DNA of 18,763 bases from UBA3222 sp002363035 (GTDB taxonomy: Bacteria; Verrucomicrobiota; Verrucomicrobiia; Opitutales; UBA9783), in contig CAMPCR010000014.1 of NCBI GenBank assembly GCA_946646575.1, positions 1 to 18,763 of the forward strand. The letters are read 5' to 3'. Of this stretch, positions 1-7,199 are shown piece after piece. The position numbers and the translations under genes were made by a program. The first letter of the stretch is position 1. Every line of letters begins with the position of its first letter. A model generated the notes under the pieces. The model saw nothing but the letters and a program-made list of their open reading frames with translations, ran no database searches and had not been told where the DNA came from.

Positions 1-415
1 CCCAATCGAAGGTTTTTCGCCCCGTCAGCACGAAACCGATCAGCGTATCCGACAGGAAGAGGGCATCGGTTTGGGAGAAAATAAAAACATTCGACAAAAT
101 TCTGTCCAAACAACCGCCGCTCATACCGACGACAATCGTCGGCAGTAAGTGTTCTTTTTTCAGGTACGAAAACGTTTTCTCGAAATCCGTCGTATCCTGC
201 GAAACATCGCGAACATGCGGATATTGTTGTAATAACTCCGTCCGTACGCTGTCGCAATCGCCGACGATCACCGACGGTTCCAAACCGTTTTCGACCAGTC
301 GGTTCGCCGCCCCGTCCGCCGCAATCAGCGGCAGAGATGTGTGTTTTAAAAATTCAAGCGGCAATTCGCCGTCAAGGCACAGCACCGAACGGTAACGACC
401 TTCGTCAACGGTCAT
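1..415 (-). CDS. Thiamine diphosphokinase (thiamine pyrophosphokinase), 3'-truncated by window edge
   Basis: Transfers pyrophosphate from ATP to thiamine to make thiamine diphosphate in the cytoplasm. The first 138 residues are visible and the C-terminal part lies outside the window. Family signatures in order are AADGAANRL (residues 32-40), VGDCDS (51-56, matching the usual GD.DS metal/substrate motif), QDTTDFEKTF (73-82, matching the usual D.TD.EKA motif) and GGCLDRILSNV (100-110, where most relatives have GGR.DH). The ATG at 415-413 lies inside the last codons of the SemiSWEET gene upstream on the same strand (11-bp overlap), so the two are very probably translationally coupled. No TPP riboswitch consensus was recognised upstream of the pair. 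The Cys and Arg replacing R and H in the GGR.DH motif are a small oddity. Identification rests on motif order and spacing and is confident despite the truncation. Confidence 0.85.
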   Translation of the reverse strand, partial: MTVDEGRYRSVLCLDGELPLEFLKHTSLPLIAADGAANRLVENGLEPSVIVGDCDSVRTELLQQYPHVRDVSQDTTDFEKTFSYLKKEHLLPTIVVGMSGGCLDRILSNVFIFSQTDALFLSDTLIGFVLTGRKTFDW

Positions 416-656
416 AGGAAATTTTCTGCATGACCGAAATCGTCGTGACGATGAGGCAAAAAATCTCACTCCAAATCAACTCCGAAGAAGCAATGCAAAT
501 TCCGTAAATCAGCCACGAAAACGCACATACCCAGCAGTTGAGCAGCATGAACAGCGAAACATCTTTCATGGTTTTCGTGCGATGGGCTTTGATAATTTGC
601 GGTATCAGACCGATGAGAGTCGTCACCATCGCCAACTTCCCGAAGAACTTTTCCAT
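405..656 (-). CDS. SemiSWEET (MtN3/PQ-loop) transporter
   Basis: An 83-residue, three-helix membrane protein of the SemiSWEET family, which dimerises in the inner membrane to form a transporter, generally for sugars. Helices lie at about residues 5-24, 35-54 and 60-78. Helix 1 carries the diagnostic PQ pair at P19-Q20 within GLIPQIIKAHRTK, and the length is normal for the family. The pocket Trp of characterised SemiSWEETs is present at W48 (FSWLIYGI). Counting on without gaps, the usual pocket Asn64 is Glu64 here (IWSEIF), which argues for a substrate other than a neutral sugar. The gene overlaps the downstream thiamine diphosphokinase by 11 bp, so thiamine or a precursor is a candidate substrate; this is inference. 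The start codon at 656-654 is the only reasonable one, and no strong promoter was found upstream. Confidence 0.85.
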   Translation of the reverse strand: MEKFFGKLAMVTTLIGLIPQIIKAHRTKTMKDVSLFMLLNCWVCAFSWLIYGICIASSELIWSEIFCLIVTTISVMQKISYDR

Positions 657-736
657 CCGTTTTTGGAATACCGAAAAATGCTCTTTGTTGCAAGGTTTGA
701 TCGCTTCGAAAGCAGGTTATTGTTGTCGGAAACGAA

Positions 737-765
737 TTGACAAACAAACCCGACGGACAGATGAT
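737..765 (+). promoter_or_regulatory. Putative sigma-70 promoter of tRNA-Gln
   Basis: A perfect -35 box TTGACA (737-742) is followed after 17 bp by GATGAT (760-765, 4 of 6 matches to TATAAT). Transcription would start near 772, about 15 bp before the mature tRNA 5' end. This is the best -35 element seen in the window. The weak -10 box keeps confidence moderate. Confidence 0.45.
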
Positions 766-786
766 GAATGCGTAGCGACTATTGTT

Positions 787-860
787 TGCCCGATAGTGTA
801 ACGGTAGCACACGTGGTTTTGGTCCATTCAGTCGAGGTTCGAATCCTTGTCGGGCAGCCA
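787..860 (+). tRNA. tRNA-Gln (anticodon TTG)
   Basis: The cloverleaf folds by hand. The acceptor stem TGCCCGA/TCGGGCA (787-793/850-856) has seven pairs including the weak U1-A72 pair typical of bacterial tRNA-Gln. The D stem is GTGT/GCAC with GG in the loop. The anticodon loop TTTTGGT (817-823) gives anticodon TTG. The T arm is CGAGG-TTCGAAT-CCTTG. The discriminator is G857, as expected for Gln, and CCA is encoded at 858-860. The anticodon stem has a C-T mismatch at its base (positions 27-43) and one G-T pair. No integrase or att-like repeat accompanies it. Confidence 0.95.
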
Positions 861-953
861 GGGAGGCGATTAAAAGGGGCGAAAAGATAAAAGCATACGA
901 GGGAAATTTTTAAGGCGGAAAGCCCGAAAGATCAAACGAAGGCAACAGAGGGG

Positions 954-2219
954 ATGGCGGAGGCAACAGGAAACGGAGGATGTGCGAAGCGACCGTTGGA
1001 TGTTGCGTCCATTCGTGATGATTTTCCGTCGCTTTCCCACCGTAATTCGAACGGTCAATCGATCGTCTGGCTGGACAATTCGGCGACCACGCAGAAACCG
1101 CGTTGCGTCATCGACGCGCTGACGGATTTTTACACCAACTACAACGCCAACGTTCACCGCGGTTATTACGAGTGGGGACAGCGCGCCACGGAAGCCTACG
1201 AAGGAACGCGCAAACGTCTGGCGGATTTTATTCACGCCGATGCGGCGGAAGAGATTATCTTTACGCGCGGCGCAACGGAAGCCCTGAATGCCCTGGCGGA
1301 GATCATCGGGCAACGGTACTTTCAGCCGAATGATGAGGTTATTGTCACCGAATTGGAACATCATTCGAACCAAATCCCCTGGCAGATGCAGCAAGCCAAG
1401 CGCGGCATTCGGATTAAAGGGTGGCGTTTGGAAGAAGACGGACGTTTGGATCCGTCGCGTCTGGAGGAACTCTTAACACCCAAGACCAAATTGCTCGCGT
1501 TTTCGCACCTTTCCAACGTTCTCGGTCTCATCCCGCCCGTAAAAGAAATCATCAAACGCGCGCATGCCAACGGTACGCTTGTGGTGATTGATGCGGCGCA
1601 GGCATTGGCGCACGTTGCGATCGACGTAAAGGATTTGGATTGCGATTTTCTGGTCGGTTCGGCGCACAAAGCGTACGGTCCGACGGGAGCGGGATTTTTT
1701 TACGGCAAACGCGCATTGCTGGAAACGTTGCCGCCCTGGCACGGCGGCGGAACGATGATGGAAACGGTCGAAATTGACCGCTTTACGCCGGCGGAGGTTC
1801 CGTTTCGTTTCGAAGCAGGCACGCCGCCGATTGCGGACATCATCGGCTTCGGCGTTGCGATCGATTACCTGCGACAATTCGATTGGGAAGCACTCTCAAA
1901 GCACGAAGAGGATGTGGTTCAATACGCCGAAGAACGTTTATCCGCGCTTTCCTTCATTCGTTTGGCGCCCTGCCCGACGCGACGCACGGCGGTGGTTTCG
2001 TTTCTCGTCGACGGTCTGCATCCGCACGATGTTGCAAGTTTGGTTTGCGACGATAACATCGCGTTGCGTGCCGGTTTTCACTGCTGTCAGCCGCTCATGA
2101 AACGCCTTAATTACCCGAGCGGTCTCGTGCGCGCCTCGTTCGGGTTGTACAATACGCGCGAAGATGTCGATCGTTTGGTGGTGGCATTGAAGCGCGCAGT
2201 TGAAATTTTTAAGAGATGA
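954..2219 (+). CDS. sufS: Cysteine desulfurase SufS (class V aminotransferase fold)
   Basis: PLP enzyme that removes sulfur from cysteine as a persulfide for Fe-S cluster assembly. The 421 residues match SufS/CsdA proteins along most of their length. Visible landmarks are WLDNSATTQKP (39-49), NVHRG (66-70), RGATEALN (105-112), the His-rich ELEHHSN (133-139), the PLP-lysine motif SAHKAYGPTG with K239, and the persulfide cysteine C377 in RAGFHCCQPLM. The residue before the active-site His is Phe where many SufS proteins have His, and a second Cys follows the catalytic one. The N-terminus carries about 14 residues more than typical SufS. The ATG at 954 has a purine-rich GAGGGG immediately before it, closer than ideal, so the true start is uncertain. 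The next gene is sufU, the usual partner of this SufS type; sufBCD are not in the window. Confidence 0.95.
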   Translation: MAEATGNGGCAKRPLDVASIRDDFPSLSHRNSNGQSIVWLDNSATTQKPRCVIDALTDFYTNYNANVHRGYYEWGQRATEAYEGTRKRLADFIHADAAEEIIFTRGATEALNALAEIIGQRYFQPNDEVIVTELEHHSNQIPWQMQQAKRGIRIKGWRLEEDGRLDPSRLEELLTPKTKLLAFSHLSNVLGLIPPVKEIIKRAHANGTLVVIDAAQALAHVAIDVKDLDCDFLVGSAHKAYGPTGAGFFYGKRALLETLPPWHGGGTMMETVEIDRFTPAEVPFRFEAGTPPIADIIGFGVAIDYLRQFDWEALSKHEEDVVQYAEERLSALSFIRLAPCPTRRTAVVSFLVDGLHPHDVASLVCDDNIALRAGFHCCQPLMKRLNYPSGLVRASFGLYNTREDVDRLVVALKRAVEIFKR

Positions 2220-2334
2220 AATGCGACGGAAGCCGTTTGCCTAAGCATGCCTTCCCTTCAGGTTCGGGGACGGACACCAAAATCTCAAGTTTTCGGATTG
2301 GGTATTACAACGGGTTGTTTTACTGTTTTAAAAG

Positions 2335-2862
2335 ATGAGTTCGCTTGAAATGTATCGCGAGGTGTTGCTGGCACACAACGAGCAACCGCATCACTTTTAC
2401 GCCCTGTCGCAACCGACACACGCGGCGCACGGGCACAATCCGCTCTGCGGCGACGAAATCACCGTGCATTTGCGGATTGAAAGCGACCGAATAAAAGAAA
2501 TCTCCTTTACGGGGCAGGGGTGTGCGATTTGCAAAGCTTCCGCGTCGTTGATGACGTTGCGTTTGGAAGGTTTATCGGTAACGGATGCCGAAAAAAATGC
2601 GCAGGGCATTTTAAAATGGCTTAACGATGCAACGGCGGAGCAACCCGATAATTTGGGCGAACTGGAAGCCCTGCTCGGCGTGCGTAAGTTTCCGATGCGT
2701 ATCAAATGCGCGACATTGGCATGGCATGCGTTTCTGAAAGCTTTGAATCAGCCGGCAATATCCGACACAAACAAAGAAAGTTCCGCCTCCTGCGGTTGTT
2801 GCGGCAACGGAAGCACGCCCAACGGCAAACATCTCAATGACGGTTGCGGATGCGGTTCATAG
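2335..2862 (+). CDS. sufU: SufU-type Fe-S assembly protein / zinc-dependent sulfur acceptor of SufS
   Basis: 175 residues. In characterised systems SufU binds zinc, docks on SufS and accepts its persulfide sulfur. The four zinc ligands are all present with family spacing: C38 and D40 in NPLCGDE, C63 in GQGCAICKASASLM, and C125 in RIKCATLAW. The N-terminal YREVLLAH segment is also typical. The unusual part is the C-terminus: after the SufU fold ends near residue 140, a linker leads into a Cys-rich tail (C153, C155, C156, C171, C173, in CGCC and CGCGS patterns). Standard SufU proteins lack this tail, and it could bind metal or act as an extra sulfur carrier (inference). The gene lies 115 bp after sufS. 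Spacing and content suggest a shared transcript, but a weak internal promoter (TTGGGT, 17 bp, TACTGT, at 2298-2326) is possible. Confidence 0.9.
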   Translation: MSSLEMYREVLLAHNEQPHHFYALSQPTHAAHGHNPLCGDEITVHLRIESDRIKEISFTGQGCAICKASASLMTLRLEGLSVTDAEKNAQGILKWLNDATAEQPDNLGELEALLGVRKFPMRIKCATLAWHAFLKALNQPAISDTNKESSASCGCCGNGSTPNGKHLNDGCGCGS

Positions 2863-3025
2863 ACCAGTTTATAGATATAAATGCGGTTTGGGAACGGAAA
2901 TGCGCGTGGAAGCCCCGGGTACCCTTCGAAGGATTTACGCGTGCAAAATGACTTCCACAGTCTGAAATTTTCAAGTTTGAACACGGTTATCGTTGAAAAT
3001 CCGTGCGAATAACGAGCGTTTAAGG

Positions 3026-3054
3026 TTGCAATTCGAACAAACAAATGCTAGAAG
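3026..3054 (+). promoter_or_regulatory. Putative sigma-70 promoter of maf
   Basis: TTGCAA (3026-3031), then 17 bp, then TAGAAG (3049-3054, 4 of 6 matches). A start of transcription near 3061 would lie downstream of the ATG at 3055. If the promoter is real, maf translation must begin at the second ATG (3115). Confidence 0.35.
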
Positions 3055-3114
3055 ATGGCGGCGTTTCCTTCTCCGACAGAGAATGCCGACTTAAAAAAAC
3101 AACGAAGTATTTTT

Positions 3115-3690
3115 ATGCAACGCACGTGGATTTTAGCCTCCTCCTCTCCCGAACGAAAGCGTCTGCTTTCGGAAATTTTGCCCGAATTTCGTTGCGTTTC
3201 GCCCGATGTTGACGAAGTGCGCGAGCCCGGCAATAATCCGCCCGTTTGGGTACCGCAAACCAACGCGCACCTGAAAGCGTCTTTTGTTGCGGATCAGTTC
3301 CCCGATGCGCGGGTCATCGGTGCGGACACGGTCGTTATCTTCGGAACAGTCGTCTTCAATAAACCGAAGGATCTCGCCGACGCCAAACGCACGTTGCAAC
3401 TGCTGTCGGGGAAGACGCATTCGGCGGTCACGGGCTTGGAGATCGTTTGTAAAGCGGCAAATTTTCGTTATGCGACAACCATCGAGACGAAAGTGACTTT
3501 CGATCCGATTGACGACACGCTTATCGACCGTTATTTGGATGAAGTGAAGCCTTTAAAAAGCGCAGGTTCTTACACCATCCGTCATCCGCTGACGCAAACC
3601 TTTGTACATTTGGAAGGCTCGCAGACGAATGTTTCGGGTTTTCCGACGGAGGCGTTTCGGGAAATTTTGAAAACCCTGCCGTTGAAATAA
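3115..3690 (+). CDS. maf: Maf-like nucleoside triphosphate pyrophosphatase
   Basis: Cytoplasmic house-cleaning enzyme that hydrolyses non-canonical or modified nucleoside triphosphates to monophosphates. From the ATG at 3115 it has 191 residues, the usual Maf length. It begins with the family's N-terminal motif ILASSSPERKRLL, where most relatives have SSPRR, followed by VIGADTVV, KPKDLADAKRTL, LSGKTHSAVTGLE and the late KSAGSYTI...EGSQTNVSGFP block. An in-frame ATG at 3055 would add 20 residues that Maf proteins do not have; the start at 3115 is preferred on family length and because a plausible promoter overlaps the upstream one. Whether it acts on dTTP/UTP or on m7GTP-type substrates cannot be decided from the sequence. 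It is convergent with the nuclease gene on the other strand, leaving only 4 bp between the stop codons. Confidence 0.9.
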   Translation: MQRTWILASSSPERKRLLSEILPEFRCVSPDVDEVREPGNNPPVWVPQTNAHLKASFVADQFPDARVIGADTVVIFGTVVFNKPKDLADAKRTLQLLSGKTHSAVTGLEIVCKAANFRYATTIETKVTFDPIDDTLIDRYLDEVKPLKSAGSYTIRHPLTQTFVHLEGSQTNVSGFPTEAFREILKTLPLK

Positions 3691-3694
3691 TGCG

Positions 3695-5938
3695 TCAATA
3701 CCTGCGTGCTTTCCCGCCGACGAACGCCAACGGAAGCGTTTCGGCTTTTTCCTCCGGCAGATCTTTGTATAAACCCGATTGGCGAAATTCCTCAATCCAT
3801 GCGTTCATTTGAGAAACAACGTCCACGACTTCATCCAAACGCAGAATTTTCGCCTCCCTCGTCCGCAGGATCATCCGCAATTCCATATCATACGTCGGAT
3901 ACAGCATCTGCATTGCTTGCCCGTACAGCAACAGCTGCCAGCCGTGACCGCTTTTCAGCATTCTTGGCGTGAAGGTTTCGTTGAGCCCCGATTTGTAATC
4001 GATGACGGCAATTTTTTGTCTTTCCCGATGTACCGCCAACAGATCAATACGTCCCGTATATAGACTTTCTTTCGGCAAGGTATATTCGGAATAAAGCCGC
4101 CAACCGTCGTATAAAAATTCTTCGCACGCCGCCGCCATCGTAAGACTGTATTCCAACGCCCGTTGATGCCGCTGTCGCAGAAGAGAAACGTTCGGATGAT
4201 ACCGTCGGAGCTTTTCCCAACGGGCATCGGAACGCTGTTGTATGGATGCCCGCCATGCGTTCAAATCGTGCGGCTGACGGAGAAAAATTAAATTATCATG
4301 AATGCTTTCGCCCAGAAACAGAGCCTTCGATACCGTCGGATGCAACGGAACGGAGACGGTTCTTAAAATTTTCTCCAGCCACGTTTTCCGCGGACAAAGG
4401 TAAAAACGTTCCCAATTTTTACAGGAAAAATGAATCAACGCCGTCGGTATGCGCAGGATATCCTTTGCCTGCAGGCTCGTTTGAACGGCGGGAAGAACCG
4501 TTTTTTCATCCCGAACGTGCTCCGGAAAACGCAGGATGTTCGGTTGCGGACGTTTTTCATATGCACTCGCCGCAATCGACAATGCATTGCTGACCGTTAT
4601 GTACGTGCGACCGTCCGTCGTTGTTTCAATCGTTTGCGCGGAATGATTATCTGTTCCTGTCGACACTTTCCATAAATCAACCTCATCCGATGATACATCG
4701 TCCGTTTCAATGTCTTCGGACGCGGTCGTGTTCTCCAAAAGCGGTTGCAGCGGTTCGCCGTTTCGATCCCACAACGGCACACCCAAACGCAACGAACCGC
4801 CGCGGGAAACAACTTCCGTCATCCACGCTGAAACGTTTGCATCCGTCCCACTTCCTGTTGGAACCGCCTGCGGAACAAAACCCTCTTTTACGGGTAAATA
4901 AACAGCTTCATCCCACCGCAGTACATCGGTTTCAAAACCTGAACGATGCTGCAAAAGACGCCGCAAATACGCAAAAAACGCGCGCTTGGTCACGACTAAC
5001 GGGCATGTTTGAAGAACGGAAAGATTTGTAAATTCCGACGGCGGTTCTGCGTTTTGAAGTAAAGTTATATAATTGCCGATCGTGTCGGAAGCCAGAAAAT
5101 CGCAACATACAAACGGTTCAATCCATGTTTTTCCTTCTTGCATCAAACGTTCGCGCAAAACGTCAAAATTCTCCGTCAGGCAGTCCCGAAACGCTTTATC
5201 GCAATCACGTTGCCATGTTTGAAAAGTTTCTGGATCGGTTCCTGTTTGTGCATACGCCAAAAAACTTCCGACGGTTCCTTCTCCCTGCCAATCTACCCAC
5301 GCTAAAGCCCGCTTCGGCGACGGTTTTCGAAACAACGTCATCAACGGCTCGGCGGTCGGGAGCAAAACACCGCAGGCATTCGGGTGTTCCATCTTCATGC
5401 GCTCGACCCACGCATAACCTGCCGCAACGGTCTCATATCGATGCACATGAAGATTGGTTTCTTCGTCTTTTGGCGCGCTTTTTGAAAACGTTCGTTGCAA
5501 AACAAAGTATTCGCGACAACGCAAAACATTGACAAGATGCTGTTTCTGTTCATGCGAAAACGATCCGAAGAAAATACAGCGTTCAAACGGTACTTTTACC
5601 TCCAAGTCGAAATTCCAAAATACATACGATTGTTGCTTTAACCATGCTTCGAGGGTCTCGTCTTTAAACTCCAAAAGCGACGGATCGGCAAATTCGTTAA
5701 ATTTTTCCGACAACAGGGAAATTTCACTCGAAACGGGCTTCAAACCGCAGGCGTTTAACAGCGAACTCGGCGTATAAAGCCGTTCGCGCGGGAATTCGGT
5801 GTAAAAACGCAAAAATTGTTCCAAAAAATGCGCCTGCGGTACAACGATACCGTACGAATTTGCACCACGCATGCAGGTTTGAAGCTGTTCGAAACTTTCC
5901 TCGGCGGAAGTTGCCGAAAGCGTGTGCACCGTTCCCAT
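3695..5938 (-). CDS. PD-(D/E)XK nuclease family protein, AddB/RecB-like
   Basis: About 747 residues from the ATG at 5938. The C-terminal third carries a RecB-type nuclease domain: CPRKTWLEKIL (about residues 515-525, the usual 'CPr.f.' entry), LGESIH with the active-site His (542-547), GRID (629-632), AVIDYKSG (644-651, supplying the D and K of the core motif) and WQLLLYGQAM (667-676, motif QxxxY). The N-terminal 500 residues resemble in layout the helicase-like part of AddB proteins, but no Walker A motif is visible, so any helicase fold is probably inactive. The four-Cys iron-sulfur signature of AddB is also absent. The open frame extends upstream to 6037, but those 33 residues look unlike the protein and would crowd the mutY promoter. 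No adjacent addA/recB gene is present. Role in recombination or repair is inferred from the domain. Confidence 0.8.
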   Translation of the reverse strand: MGTVHTLSATSAEESFEQLQTCMRGANSYGIVVPQAHFLEQFLRFYTEFPRERLYTPSSLLNACGLKPVSSEISLLSEKFNEFADPSLLEFKDETLEAWLKQQSYVFWNFDLEVKVPFERCIFFGSFSHEQKQHLVNVLRCREYFVLQRTFSKSAPKDEETNLHVHRYETVAAGYAWVERMKMEHPNACGVLLPTAEPLMTLFRKPSPKRALAWVDWQGEGTVGSFLAYAQTGTDPETFQTWQRDCDKAFRDCLTENFDVLRERLMQEGKTWIEPFVCCDFLASDTIGNYITLLQNAEPPSEFTNLSVLQTCPLVVTKRAFFAYLRRLLQHRSGFETDVLRWDEAVYLPVKEGFVPQAVPTGSGTDANVSAWMTEVVSRGGSLRLGVPLWDRNGEPLQPLLENTTASEDIETDDVSSDEVDLWKVSTGTDNHSAQTIETTTDGRTYITVSNALSIAASAYEKRPQPNILRFPEHVRDEKTVLPAVQTSLQAKDILRIPTALIHFSCKNWERFYLCPRKTWLEKILRTVSVPLHPTVSKALFLGESIHDNLIFLRQPHDLNAWRASIQQRSDARWEKLRRYHPNVSLLRQRHQRALEYSLTMAAACEEFLYDGWRLYSEYTLPKESLYTGRIDLLAVHRERQKIAVIDYKSGLNETFTPRMLKSGHGWQLLLYGQAMQMLYPTYDMELRMILRTREAKILRLDEVVDVVSQMNAWIEEFRQSGLYKDLPEEKAETLPLAFVGGKARRY

Positions 5939-6060
5939 GGTTGGTTTTATTAGGGAAAAAATCCTCGTTCGCATCAATCCAAACACGCCGACGGGAAAGA
6001 CCCCGTACGGGAAATAAATTTTGGCAAAAACACGCAAACCTTCTACCCTGGAACCGAAAA

Positions 6061-7101
6061 ATGCCCGATTTTGAACATTCTTTCCGCCGTATGTTGTTGC
6101 AATGGTTCCGACAAAACGCGCGCGATTTGCCGTGGCGGCGCGAGCCGTCTTTATACAAAACCGTTGTCTCCGAGTTTATGCTCCAACAGACGCAGGTAAA
6201 GACTGTCCTGCCGTATTTTGAACGTTGGATGACGATATTCCCGAACTTTGAAGTTCTCGCGTCTGCATCCGTTGAAGCCGTCGTTCGTCAATGGTCGGGT
6301 CTCGGTTATTATGCGCGCGCACGGCATTTGCATCAAACCGCGCAGCATTTTGTCCAAAATCCGCCACGGTCGTATCGGGAACTCTTACATTATCCCGGCA
6401 TCGGTTCTTACACCGCCGCCGCAATTGCGAGTATCGCTTGGAACGAACCGATCGCCGTGGTCGACGGCAACGTTGTTCGGGTACTGGCGCGCGTTTTTAA
6501 TGATTCCGAGATTTTTACGTCCAAAGCCGCCGCGATCGTTTGGGCGACACCGCATGCGCAACGCCTGTTGGATAAGGAACATTCGGGAATTTTTAACGAA
6601 GCGATGATGGAACTGGGAGCCGTTGTATGTACGCCGACGGCACCCGACTGCAAACATTGTCCGATCCAAACGCTTTGCAAAGCTTTTCGGGAACATACCG
6701 TCGAACTCTGCCCACACTTTCATTCGACACCGCACTTTAAAAAAACCGTCGACCGCCTGTGGCTCTTAACGAACAAAAAATTATTACTTGAACCGTCGCT
6801 TATCGGCAACAAACAGTTATGGGAACTGCCGGAATTGACGGAAGAACGAAGAGAACGATTTTCCAATTTAAACGAAATCTTCCGCGCCAAACGTACCGTT
6901 ACGAATACAACTTACACGGAAGTTGTTTATCAACCGCACTCATCGACGAACGGAAACCGTTCGGAAGCATTTTTCGAACAATCGCCGTTTGAAGGATGCA
7001 GATTTTTCCCGATAACCGAACTGCACGCCGTTGCTCTGAGCGGTCCGCATCGACGGTGGATTGGGGAGATTTTGAAAGACGGTAATACGGACGAAGGTTA
7101 A
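6061..7101 (+). CDS. mutY: A/G-specific adenine glycosylase MutY
   Basis: Removes adenine mispaired with 8-oxoguanine. 346 residues, a normal length. The helix-hairpin-helix motif is YPGIGSYTAAA (111-121). Catalytic Glu38 lies in SEFMLQQTQV and catalytic Asp135 in VVDGNVVRVLAR. The four [4Fe-4S] ligands C190, C197, C200 and C206 have the family spacing C-x6-C-x2-C-x5-C. The C-terminal Nudix-like domain that recognises 8-oxoG is present but diverged, ending in LSGPHRRWIGEI. The open frame reaches back to 5860, but the ATG at 6061 starts directly at the conserved N-terminus (LLQWFRQNARDLPWRR) and clears the divergent nuclease gene. A weak promoter (TTGGCA 6021-6026, 17 bp, TACCCT 6044-6049) precedes it. 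Divergent orientation with a repair-type nuclease gene suggests a DNA-maintenance pair. Confidence 0.95.
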   Translation: MPDFEHSFRRMLLQWFRQNARDLPWRREPSLYKTVVSEFMLQQTQVKTVLPYFERWMTIFPNFEVLASASVEAVVRQWSGLGYYARARHLHQTAQHFVQNPPRSYRELLHYPGIGSYTAAAIASIAWNEPIAVVDGNVVRVLARVFNDSEIFTSKAAAIVWATPHAQRLLDKEHSGIFNEAMMELGAVVCTPTAPDCKHCPIQTLCKAFREHTVELCPHFHSTPHFKKTVDRLWLLTNKKLLLEPSLIGNKQLWELPELTEERRERFSNLNEIFRAKRTVTNTTYTEVVYQPHSSTNGNRSEAFFEQSPFEGCRFFPITELHAVALSGPHRRWIGEILKDGNTDEG

Positions 7102-7199
7102 AATCATAATACTCCTTAAAGTCGTTGCGGGTATGCTTTTTCATGGCGTTTTTTGTTGAAAACCTCCGTATTTTTCGAAAAAATTCCAGGAGAGGCTTT

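Noticed and set aside
657..786. TPP riboswitch upstream of the SemiSWEET/thiamine kinase pair
   Set aside because: The conserved CTGAGA and ACCTGATC boxes expected for a THI element were not found on the minus strand.
787..860. tRNA-Gln as an integration site for a mobile element
   Set aside because: No integrase, no duplicated tRNA 3' end and no change in gene style were seen nearby.
870..1394. 174-residue open frame on the minus strand
   Set aside because: Shadow of sufS; basic, no motif, no ribosome site.
3055..3114. Upstream start of maf
   Set aside because: It adds 20 residues absent from the family and would overlap the likely promoter.
5860..6060. Upstream extension of mutY in the open frame
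   Set aside because: It would overlap the divergent nuclease start and add 67 residues without MutY similarity; the ATG at 6061 gives the family N-terminus.
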